Below, one piece after another: positions 37,750 through 44,625 of a DNA stretch of 46,376 bases. The stretch is from a virus. The notes beneath the pieces are model-generated. The model was not told the DNA's origin. It worked only from the letters and a program-made list of their open reading frames with translations, and did not search any database. Both the position numbers and the translations under genes were made by a program. The stretch is from the IMG/VR virus record IMGVR_UViG_3300047369_000592, positions 1 through 46,376 of that record; one strand, written 5' to 3'. Position 1 is the stretch's first letter, and every line of letters starts with the position of its first letter.

Positions 37750-39770
37750 TGAAATTATTTGGAATATGGACAATGTTAGTCGCTCTGATTATATCAGGAG
37801 TAGCGGCTTACTATTCAATTATCGGACTAGTGGCAATTTTCGCCGCCGCAATGCTTCCTATCATTATTATGGGAGCCGCACTAGAGGTTGGTAAACTTAC
37901 AACAGCGATATGGTTACACACCTATTGGAAAAAAGCAACTTGGTGGATGAAAAGTTACCTAAGTTTCGCACTAATTATTCTAATGTTTATCACAAGCATG
38001 GGTATATTTGGTTTTCTATCTAAGGCACATATTGAACAGACAAGTGCTAGTGAGGAAACCGTAGCCAAAATTACTCAGTACGAAACAGAAGTTGGAAGAT
38101 TAAATGGTGTAATTGAAAGAGCTGAAACTAGTATTAAAAAATATGAGACTACTGGTACTGGTGCTGATAGTAATATACAAGCACAGATTGATAAAGAACA
38201 GGCTCGTATTGATAAAGCGTTTGAGCGTATACAACCTGCTATTGCACAACAGAATAAAATTATTGCAGACTCAAGAGCAAATGATAATAACCGTACTAAA
38301 CCTTACGAAGACCAACTTACTAACATACAAAAAGAGATTACTCGCTTAGAACAGACAGCGAGAGATTATGAAGAAAAAATTACTAAGTTGAAAGCAGATG
38401 AAGGTGTTGTTGCTCCTCTATTAAAACAAATTGATGGTATTGAACAGGAAATCATTCGTGTTACTAACCAATTAAACAGTAAAGAACAAGCACAAATCCG
38501 TGCCGCTCAAGCAATTATTGGTGTAACTAATGATGGATTATTTGGCAACAATACAAGGTCTGCTCTTGCTAAGTGGGTACAAGGACAACGTGATTTAATT
38601 AATAACCTACAAGGCGAAGTTTCCAAGGCAAGACGGGGGGAAAAAGATACAGTTAATGCAGAACGTACTAGACTTGCTGGCGTAGTTAAAGATATTAGAG
38701 AAAGACAAATTCCTGCTTTAAAAGAACGCGAACTTACTATGTTAGGTAAAATAGATGACGTTCGTGCTACAGAATCACCCGCTATTAAGACAGCAAGAGA
38801 TGAAATACAACGTTTGCGTGAAAGTGCAGAAAACAGCGTCAAACAAAGTCAAGACTTAATTAAAAGATTGCAAGCACAATTAGCAGATAATTCTGGTGAT
38901 GCAGAGATACAAAAACTAATTGATGAACAGCAAGTTCGTATAAGAAATGCTACTAAAGAAATAGACGTATTAACTGAAAAGAAATATGAATTACAAGCAG
39001 AGTATCGTAAACTTGAAGCGGAAGTAGGACCTGTTAAATATATCGCTGAATTTGTTTATGGTGATAAAGCAGATAGTACAATGCTTGAGGAAGCAGTACG
39101 TTGGGTTATTGTTTTACTTGTTATCGTGTTTGATCCACTTGCAGTGGTATTAGTTATTGCAGGACTTACTTTAATAGAAAGTGCTAGACCTAGAAAAAAG
39201 CCTGAACCTGTAGTTGAACCTGAAGAAGAGGAAGAACAACAGGAAGAACAACAGGAAGAAGAATTAGCGTTCATGAAAGATAATGAAGAAGAAAATCCTG
39301 AATATAATATTGAAGATCCAACTGATGAGTTTATAACTTCAGGTTATGAGCCTGAGGAAATTGTAGAAGAGCCAGTAACAGAACCTGTAGAGGACACAGA
39401 ACAGGACACCACAGAAGTAATTGCTGACGGAACATTGCATGAAGACGCAGGTGGATTCTACATCTTAGATAATCTAGGTGAAAAAAATTATGTACAAAAT
39501 CCAGAACAAATCGCGGCAAATAATGCTAGACGTGCTGAACGTGCAGAAACAAAAGAACAAATTGAAAAAACAATTAATCGTATGAAACAAGAGGGCCGAT
39601 GGCCTAACTCTCCAACACAGGCATGGGATAATAATGCTGATGTTATTAGAGAAGTAATGGAAAAGGATAATGATGGTGAACTTGCTACTGCATTAGAAAA
39701 GGCAGATGAGGCGACACTTCAACAAGTGTATAAAGCAATTTTAACTGATCTAACACCTAAGAATAATTAA
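37749..39770 (+). CDS. Membrane coiled-coil protein with peptidoglycan-binding-like segment
   Basis: This 673-residue protein starts with three hydrophobic helices (about 7-27, 25-47 and 70-90). A long coiled coil follows (about 100-430, including QKEITRLEQTARDYEEKITK). Inside it, about 248-280 (RAAQAIIGVTNDGLFGNNTR, then SALAKWV) resembles a peptidoglycan-binding motif of the form Q..L....DG.FG..T..AL. Another hydrophobic stretch (VRWVIVLLVIVFDPLAVVLV) lies near 445-470. The C-terminus is very acidic, ending in a short helical domain. It may link membrane and cell wall during infection, but this is inference. Confidence 0.6.
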   Translation: MKLFGIWTMLVALIISGVAAYYSIIGLVAIFAAAMLPIIIMGAALEVGKLTTAIWLHTYWKKATWWMKSYLSFALIILMFITSMGIFGFLSKAHIEQTSASEETVAKITQYETEVGRLNGVIERAETSIKKYETTGTGADSNIQAQIDKEQARIDKAFERIQPAIAQQNKIIADSRANDNNRTKPYEDQLTNIQKEITRLEQTARDYEEKITKLKADEGVVAPLLKQIDGIEQEIIRVTNQLNSKEQAQIRAAQAIIGVTNDGLFGNNTRSALAKWVQGQRDLINNLQGEVSKARRGEKDTVNAERTRLAGVVKDIRERQIPALKERELTMLGKIDDVRATESPAIKTARDEIQRLRESAENSVKQSQDLIKRLQAQLADNSGDAEIQKLIDEQQVRIRNATKEIDVLTEKKYELQAEYRKLEAEVGPVKYIAEFVYGDKADSTMLEEAVRWVIVLLVIVFDPLAVVLVIAGLTLIESARPRKKPEPVVEPEEEEEQQEEQQEEELAFMKDNEEENPEYNIEDPTDEFITSGYEPEEIVEEPVTEPVEDTEQDTTEVIADGTLHEDAGGFYILDNLGEKNYVQNPEQIAANNARRAERAETKEQIEKTINRMKQEGRWPNSPTQAWDNNADVIREVMEKDNDGELATALEKADEATLQQVYKAILTDLTPKNN

Positions 39771-40210
39771 TGGAAGATAATAGTAGTTATACCGTAACCT
39801 ATCCCGACCTTATGCTAACAGATAACTCGTTTACTCTGTTAGTAATCAGCACAAATGAATCTTTAATACAGACTATAAAATCAAAATTTGAACATGTTGT
39901 GCGGTCTAGTGTAATTTTTTATGTACATAATCAACCAACTACACAGAATAATATTGCGTGGCCGTTTCATATATTTCAAACATGTGATGTTGTTATTGTA
40001 GATTTAGATACATGTTCATATGAAGATGCGTTCTTTATTACAGAAAAGACAGTAGATGACCATCATTGGGGTGTCTTTATTAATCAAAATAACACAAAGC
40101 GAACTCTATGTAGACTACTGAACGCCCAGGGTAAATACACTATGCTTAACAATTTACAACATGAATTAGACGAATGGATTAATACTGAATTAATTGGAGA
40201 TTCTATTTAA
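39770..40210 (+). CDS. Hypothetical protein upstream of clpX
   Basis: This 146-residue protein has an alpha/beta pattern (FTLLVISTNESLIQTIKSKF near 20-40, then CDVVIVDLDTCS near 75-88). The VVIVDLD strand and the order of strands recall a receiver-like Rossmann fold, but conserved receiver residues are not clear. It overlaps the preceding membrane protein and clpX by one base each, so the three are translationally coupled. It might be an adaptor for ClpX, but only the coupling suggests this. Confidence 0.55.
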   Translation: MEDNSSYTVTYPDLMLTDNSFTLLVISTNESLIQTIKSKFEHVVRSSVIFYVHNQPTTQNNIAWPFHIFQTCDVVIVDLDTCSYEDAFFITEKTVDDHHWGVFINQNNTKRTLCRLLNAQGKYTMLNNLQHELDEWINTELIGDSI

Positions 40211-41424
40211 TGCTCATTTGTAACTTCTGCGGGAAGAATCAAAAAGAAGTTCGTAAGTTGTTACAGGGTGCAGATAATGTACACATATGCGACAGGTGTG
40301 TAAGTTTAAGTAATAATTTACTTGAAAAAGAATTAAATGCACAGGGCAAAAAACTTTCAAAGCAAGAACTCAAATCACAGTATAAAACATTATATCCAAA
40401 ACAAATACATCATGAACTTAATTTACATGTAATAGGCCAAGAACAGGCTAAAAAAGGTATTAGTGTAGCGATATATAATCATTGTAAACGTGTATTAAAT
40501 GAAACAAAAGTTCCTGTTCAAAAGAGTAACTTATTATTTGTTGGACCTACGGGTGTAGGAAAAACACTTATAGCACAAACAATTGCAAATCTATTAGATG
40601 TTCCTTTTATAATTAGCGATGCAACAACGCTAACTGAAAGCGGATATGCTGGTGATGATACAGAGGTTTTAATACAACGATTAGCACAGAAAGCAGACTA
40701 TAATATCTCAAAAACTGAAATAGGTATTATATATGTTGATGAGATTGATAAAAAAGCAAAACGCAATGATTATGTAAATTTAAGTAGAGATGTATCGGGC
40801 GAAGGTGTGCAACAAAGTCTACTTAAATTAATGGAGGGTACCGTTGTTAATATACCTGATCCTGCCGCTGGCCCTAATGCTAAAAATTCTACAATAGAAG
40901 TAGATACTACAAATATTCTATTCATATTAAGTGGCGCTTTTGTAGGATTAAAAGAAATAGTAGAACAACGTGTAGGAACTAGACGTATTGGATTTAGTGA
41001 GGCAAAGATACAAGAGAATGATATAGAATGGGCAAATCTATTAGAACCACAAGATTTAATAAAGTATGGATTAATCCCTGAATTTGTAGGACGTATACCA
41101 AGTGTGCATTTACTACACGATCTTGATATAGATCAAATGAAACAAATTTTAACAGAACCCAAGCATAGTATTACAAAACAATTCCAAGCGTTATTTGAAC
41201 TTGATGGTATTGAGTTGGGTTTCAATATTAATAGTATACAAGCAATAGTTGAACGTGCTTACGAGCAAGATCTGGGCGCCAGAGGACTTAGGAAAATATT
41301 AGAAGACGTATTGTTAGAAGCACAATACAATATAGAAGATTACAAAAAAGAAGGAGTTAGTAAAATAGTAGTCACAGAAGATACTGTGAGAAAAAGCTCT
41401 CCAGTATGGACACTAAAAGGATAA
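40210..41424 (+). CDS. clpX: ATP-dependent Clp protease ATP-binding subunit
   Basis: ClpX unfolds substrates and feeds them to ClpP. The zinc-binding domain is intact (C4, C7, C27, C30). The AAA+ core has Walker A GPTGVGKT (112-119), pore loop SGYAGDDTE (about 144-152; GYVG in E. coli), Walker B IIYVDEID (173-180), the VSGEGVQQ loop (about 195-202), and the IGF tripeptide (260-262) that docks on ClpP. EFVGRIP (291-297) and GARGLRKI near 375 provide the arginine and sensor-2 elements. The RKH pore-entry loop seen in bacterial ClpX is missing, being replaced by GPNAKNST near 221-228. That suggests changed substrate choice. It is followed by an IF3-like gene. Confidence 0.96.
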   Translation: MLICNFCGKNQKEVRKLLQGADNVHICDRCVSLSNNLLEKELNAQGKKLSKQELKSQYKTLYPKQIHHELNLHVIGQEQAKKGISVAIYNHCKRVLNETKVPVQKSNLLFVGPTGVGKTLIAQTIANLLDVPFIISDATTLTESGYAGDDTEVLIQRLAQKADYNISKTEIGIIYVDEIDKKAKRNDYVNLSRDVSGEGVQQSLLKLMEGTVVNIPDPAAGPNAKNSTIEVDTTNILFILSGAFVGLKEIVEQRVGTRRIGFSEAKIQENDIEWANLLEPQDLIKYGLIPEFVGRIPSVHLLHDLDIDQMKQILTEPKHSITKQFQALFELDGIELGFNINSIQAIVERAYEQDLGARGLRKILEDVLLEAQYNIEDYKKEGVSKIVVTEDTVRKSSPVWTLKG

Positions 41425-41425
41425 A

Positions 41426-41947
41426 ATGAAAAATAACAGATTTAAAAGAGAACAGCCGTTGCAAGTAATATGCAATGAAAAAATTAATTACGACACAGTT
41501 AGAGTAAATGATATTGATGGTGAAAGTAGAATTATAGATACAAAAACCGCAATCAGATTAGCAAAAAGTAAAGAGTTAGATTTAATTCTAATAGCAGAAA
41601 ATGCAAATCCTCCTGTGTGTAAAGTTACAAGTTTAAATAAGTTTCTATATGAAAAGAAACAAAAAGAAAAAGAACAAAAGAAAAAACAACGTGAAAACTT
41701 TATAGAGACAAAAGAAATAAGAATGTCTTTAAATATTGATAGTCACGACTTAGAAACAAAGACACGAAATGCACGAAAGTTTTTAGATAAAGGCGCTAGT
41801 GTGCAGATTACTGTTACTTTAAAAGGAAGAGAGCGTGGTAGAGGCGATGCTGCCAGACAATTACTTGCCAAGTTTGCTGAAATGTGCGAAGCAACATTAA
41901 ATACAGTAAACTTTGCTGGAAATCGTATTTCAGCAAAAATTAAATAA
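41426..41947 (+). CDS. infC: Translation initiation factor IF-3-like protein
   Basis: This 173-residue protein has both IF3 domains. The N-domain contains CNEKINYDTVRVNDIDGES (16-34) and ends ENANPPVCKVTSLNKFLYE (58-76), very close to bacterial IF3 (NxxPPVCKxxDxxKFxYE). A lysine-rich linker follows (about 78-90). The C-domain has KEIRMSLNIDSHDLETKTRN (96-115), ARKFLDKG, and VTLKGRERGR. It is about the normal length. IF3 binds the 30S subunit and controls start-codon choice. A phage copy could favour phage mRNAs such as leaderless or TTG-start messages; that part is inference. It lies two bases after clpX, so they are co-expressed. Confidence 0.93.
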   Translation: MKNNRFKREQPLQVICNEKINYDTVRVNDIDGESRIIDTKTAIRLAKSKELDLILIAENANPPVCKVTSLNKFLYEKKQKEKEQKKKQRENFIETKEIRMSLNIDSHDLETKTRNARKFLDKGASVQITVTLKGRERGRGDAARQLLAKFAEMCEATLNTVNFAGNRISAKIK

Positions 41948-41952
41948 AAATT

Positions 41953-41960
41953 AATAAATA
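41953..41960 (+). promoter_or_regulatory. T4-type late promoter octamer (AATAAATA)
   Basis: AATAAATAC lies immediately after the IF3-like stop and just upstream of a sigma70-type promoter, so the following Hsp20 gene could be used both early and late. Confidence 0.55.
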
Positions 41961-41963
41961 CTC

Positions 41964-41992
41964 TTGACAAACGAAGAGTTTGTTATTATATT
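41964..41992 (+). promoter_or_regulatory. Sigma70-type promoter for Hsp20-ClpS
   Basis: TTGACA at 41964-41969 and TATATT at 41987-41992, spaced by 17 bases. A leader of about 50 bases containing a direct repeat follows. Confidence 0.75.
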
Positions 41993-42003
41993 ATATATAT
42001 GGA

Positions 42004-42042
42004 TGCTTATAAAGGTCCATAGTTTAATCTTGCTTATAAAGG
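42004..42042 (+). repeat. Direct repeat in the Hsp20 leader
   Basis: TGCTTATAAAGG occurs at 42004-42015 and again at 42031-42042. The second copy contains part of the AAAGGAG ribosome-binding site, and the first could act as a decoy or regulatory copy. Confidence 0.6.
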
Positions 42043-42052
42043 AGATATTAAA

Positions 42053-42511
42053 ATGACAAGACTAACAACCCTAAACATACCTGAATTTCGTAGAGCCACT
42101 ATTGGTTTTGATAGAATGTTTGATGAGATGGAACGAACATTTCAAAATAGTGCCAATGGCGGGTATCCTCCATACAATATTGTAGAGCTAAATGATAATG
42201 AATTTGTTATCAGTGTGGCTGTTGCAGGTTTTGCAATGGAAGATCTTACAGTATCACAAGAGCAAAACACTCTTACAATTACTGGAGTGGCTCCAAAGAC
42301 CGAAGATGAGGTTGTATATTTACACAAAGGAATCGGTGGTAGAAACTTTAAAAGAGAATTCGCATTAGCAGAGCATGTACATGTACATGACGCAGGACTT
42401 GAGAATGGACTATTAAATATTCACATTGTTCGCGAAGTTCCAGAAGCTCTGAAACCACGTACCATTAAAATTGGTAAAGGTGCCACAAAAGCACTAGGCC
42501 AAGTCAAGTAA
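42053..42511 (+). CDS. Small heat-shock protein (Hsp20 / IbpA family)
   Basis: This 152-residue protein has an alpha-crystallin domain: PPYNIVELNDNEFVISVAVA at about 39-58, AGFAMEDLTVSQEQNTLTIT, the loop VVYLHKGIGGRNFKREFALA and GLENGLLNIHIVREVPE before the C-terminal RTIKI element that binds neighbouring subunits. It is an ATP-independent holdase. Hsp20 genes are known in T4-like marine phages. Here it is followed by clpS with only a strong hairpin between, and is driven by an early promoter, so chaperoning starts early. Confidence 0.94.
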   Translation: MTRLTTLNIPEFRRATIGFDRMFDEMERTFQNSANGGYPPYNIVELNDNEFVISVAVAGFAMEDLTVSQEQNTLTITGVAPKTEDEVVYLHKGIGGRNFKREFALAEHVHVHDAGLENGLLNIHIVREVPEALKPRTIKIGKGATKALGQVK

Positions 42512-42517
42512 ATAAGT

Positions 42518-42542
42518 TTAGGGGGAGATTATCTCCCCCTAA
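42518..42542 (+). terminator. Strong intergenic hairpin between Hsp20 and ClpS
   Basis: TTAGGGGGAGA and TCTCCCCCTAA form a perfect 11-bp stem with loop TTA. No T-run follows, so it may act as an attenuator or RNA stability element rather than as a complete Rho-independent terminator. Confidence 0.6.
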
Positions 42543-42558
42543 CACAAAGGTAAAAAAA

Positions 42559-42861
42559 ATGACTGATGCAGAATTACAAGAAGAAATACTTAAAGTTACA
42601 AAATTAAAAGCACCACCTAAATATCATGTTATTATGCTTAATGATGATGTAACACCAATGGACTTTGTAATACAGGTTCTTGTTAATGTTTTTAATAAGG
42701 ATAATAATTCTGCAAAGAATATCATGTTAGAAATACATGAAAAAGGACGCAGTATTGTCGGAACCTATAGTTATGAGGTTGCTGAACAAAAGTGTATCGA
42801 AGCAATACAAGAGAGTAGAAACGCTGGGTTTCCTTTAGATGTATTGATAGAAGAAACATAA
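42559..42861 (+). CDS. clpS: ClpS-like adaptor protein
   Basis: This 100-residue protein matches ClpS: APPKYHVIMLNDDVTPMDFV at about 18-37, where NDDVTPM carries the N-degron pocket residues, then helix QVLVNVF, IMLEIHEKGRSIVGTYSYEV with the EIHEKG loop (H replaces none of the pocket acids), and AEQKCIEA. In bacteria ClpS delivers N-degron substrates to ClpA. No clpA is seen here, so it either uses host ClpA or works with the phage ClpX, which would be unusual. It follows Hsp20 on the same strand. Confidence 0.9.
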   Translation: MTDAELQEEILKVTKLKAPPKYHVIMLNDDVTPMDFVIQVLVNVFNKDNNSAKNIMLEIHEKGRSIVGTYSYEVAEQKCIEAIQESRNAGFPLDVLIEET

Positions 42862-42867
42862 TTAAAA

Positions 42868-43437
42868 ATGAAAATTGCAATCACACAACGAGTGATTGAC
42901 TTTCGCAACGGACCATATGATTCTATTGACCACGGCTTTTATAGCATGTTTGACGGTCATGAATTGATCCCAATCCCTAACAATATAAAACACTTTAAAA
43001 GCAATATCATTCAAGAAGCAGATTTGGTTGTTTTTTCTGGAGGGAACAGTATGGTATATAGCGATTGGCAATATAATGAAACTCGTATTAAAATAGAAAA
43101 ACACACATTAGACTTAGCATTATTGCACAATAAACCTATATTAGGAATTAGTAGAGGTACGCAATTTTTGACTATAAGTTATGGCGGCGATATTTCTCCC
43201 CATGAAGACCACAAAAAGGATCATTTTGTTGAATATAAAGGCGAAAAATATAACGTCTGTAGTAGACATAATGAGGTTTTAACTAGCATTCCATCAGGTG
43301 CTACTATATTAGCAACTGATGAAACAGGCAATGTTGAGAGTTGGAAACTTGACAATATTGCTTGTGTGTTATGGCACCCTGAACGCATGGCGGATCACTG
43401 GATGCCAGAAGAAGTTTTGACTGTAACAAAACTGTAA
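42868..43437 (+). CDS. Class I glutamine-amidotransferase-like protein with Ser at the nucleophile
   Basis: This 189-residue protein has the class I amidotransferase / peptidase C26 fold. ADLVVFSGGNSMVY (51-64) is the oxyanion region, ILGISRGTQFLTISYGG (91-107) is the nucleophile elbow, and VLWHPERMAD (168-177) carries His170 and Glu172. The normal elbow is GxCRGxQ, but Cys is replaced by Ser95, so thiol chemistry is lost. It may be an inactive binder, a serine hydrolase variant, or a regulator. The HPER ending is common in polysaccharide-linked members. It begins six bases after clpS. Confidence 0.75.
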   Translation: MKIAITQRVIDFRNGPYDSIDHGFYSMFDGHELIPIPNNIKHFKSNIIQEADLVVFSGGNSMVYSDWQYNETRIKIEKHTLDLALLHNKPILGISRGTQFLTISYGGDISPHEDHKKDHFVEYKGEKYNVCSRHNEVLTSIPSGATILATDETGNVESWKLDNIACVLWHPERMADHWMPEEVLTVTKL

Positions 43438-43472
43438 TATTAAAATATTACGGATTTATTAAATAAAGATGA

Positions 43473-43521
43473 TGGGCAACGTCGAGCCCACTAACAATGT
43501 GAGAGCCGTGGTAAAAGCGGC
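43473..43521 (+). promoter_or_regulatory. Two-hairpin leader upstream of the transporter
   Basis: TGGGC-AACGTCGA-GCCCA at 43473-43490 and GCCG-TGGTAAAAG-CGGC at 43505-43521 form two compact hairpins immediately before the AGGAAAT ribosome-binding site and ATG at 43540. I do not recognise a riboswitch class. A regulatory leader is possible. Confidence 0.45.
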
Positions 43522-43539
43522 AAGCAAATGGAGGAAATC

Positions 43540-44499
43540 ATGGACGCACTCACCCTATGGATGGCAGTTGGCTTTTTATTTGCCGGCTATGCCGTAATCG
43601 CAAACGATAGTGTACAAACTCTCGGTACATGGATTGCATCAAACAATGAGAGATTTAGTTGGAAAGTTATGTGGGGAGCGGCGTCAGCAGTTCTCCTTTA
43701 TACTCTCTGGTATGGTTGGTACATGAATGGTGGAGACATCAGTTATGGACGACTAAACAAAATTCCTTTTCAGGAAATACAATGGTACCACGCAATGGCA
43801 CCAGCATTATTGTTACTTTTAACTAGGATAGGCGTACCCGTAAGTACGTCATTTTTGGTTCTGAGTGCGTTTGCTAGTACATTTATATTGGAAAAAATGC
43901 TTGTAAAATCTATGATGGGTTACGCAGTGGCGGCAGTCGCGGCTTATGCTATCTGGATTATAGTAAGCAAAATACTTGATGAAGCGAAACCCGTCAAGGA
44001 AGAACATAAAAATTATTGGCGCATTGGACAATGGGTAACTACAGGATTCTTGTGGTTTACTTGGTTGTCACACGACATGGCAAACATTGCCGTATTCTTA
44101 CCACGTGAGATTCCTTGGGATCTAATGGTATTGATTTCAGTCGTGTTTGTTGTTGGCCTTGCTTTTATGTTCCGTGAAGGCGGCGGCAAGATCCAACAGA
44201 TTGTATTAGAGAAACATAACACACGTTATGTACGTTCTGCTACAATTATTGATGGTGTCTATTGGCTTATCTTGTTCTTCTTTAAAGAACTTAATGATAT
44301 TCCAATGTCGACAACATGGGTGTTCGTAGGCTTGCTATGTGGTAGAGAACTAGCAATGGCTACTATGACAGGTAAGGAAAAGTTTAAAACTGTATTCCCA
44401 CTTGTTACGAAGGATTTTATTAAGATGATGATTGGACTTGGCGCATCAGTAGGTGTTGTACTTGCCATTCATTATGTTATTGTTCCTAACGGACTATAA
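43540..44499 (+). CDS. Inorganic phosphate transporter-like (PiT/PHO4) membrane protein
   Basis: This 319-residue protein has about eight hydrophobic helices. Two segments resemble the paired PiT signature. IANDSVQTLGTWIASN (about 20-35) corresponds to the first GND motif, and GIPVSTS-like GVPVSTSFLVLSAFAS (about 94-109) and LSHDMANIAVFLP (about 175-187) correspond to the second. It is therefore a probable phosphate (or sulfate) permease, although somewhat short. The ATG at 43540 is preferred to one four codons upstream because GGAGG lies between them. It is followed by a good terminator. A phage transporter would raise phosphate uptake during infection. Confidence 0.65.
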   Translation: MDALTLWMAVGFLFAGYAVIANDSVQTLGTWIASNNERFSWKVMWGAASAVLLYTLWYGWYMNGGDISYGRLNKIPFQEIQWYHAMAPALLLLLTRIGVPVSTSFLVLSAFASTFILEKMLVKSMMGYAVAAVAAYAIWIIVSKILDEAKPVKEEHKNYWRIGQWVTTGFLWFTWLSHDMANIAVFLPREIPWDLMVLISVVFVVGLAFMFREGGGKIQQIVLEKHNTRYVRSATIIDGVYWLILFFFKELNDIPMSTTWVFVGLLCGRELAMATMTGKEKFKTVFPLVTKDFIKMMIGLGASVGVVLAIHYVIVPNGL

Positions 44500-44507
44500 G
44501 AAAACAC

Positions 44508-44537
44508 AAAGTGACGCATCGACGGCGTCACTTTTTT
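44508..44537 (+). terminator. Rho-independent terminator after the transporter
   Basis: GTGACGC (44511-44517) pairs with GCGTCAC (44525-44531), extendable by A/T pairs, and is followed by TTTTTT at 44532-44537. It is a canonical intrinsic terminator. Confidence 0.88.
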
Positions 44538-44538
44538 C

Positions 44539-44566
44539 TTGACAAAACAATAGTTTATAGTATACT
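44539..44566 (+). promoter_or_regulatory. Sigma70-type promoter for guaC
   Basis: TTGACA at 44539-44544 and TATACT at 44561-44566, spaced by 16 bases, start right at the end of the terminator T-run. The transcript would start near 44573. Confidence 0.78.
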
Positions 44567-44572
44567 ACATAC

Positions 44573-44617
44573 ATGGCTGAAGAAAACTATGAACAGATTG
44601 AACCCATTTTAAGGTAG
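44573..44617 (+). CDS. Possible 14-residue leader peptide
   Basis: An ATG at the predicted transcription start opens a 14-codon frame (MAEENYEQIEPILR) that ends eight bases before guaC. It could be a leaderless upstream peptide that tunes guaC translation, or chance. No ribosome-binding site is present. Confidence 0.3.
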   Translation: MAEENYEQIEPILR

Positions 44618-44625
44618 TTAGCAGG

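Noticed and set aside
42559-42861. ClpS call doubted because no clpA is visible
   Set aside because: The NDDVTPMDF and EIHEKGRSIVGTYS segments are diagnostic, so the call stands. ClpA may be from the host.
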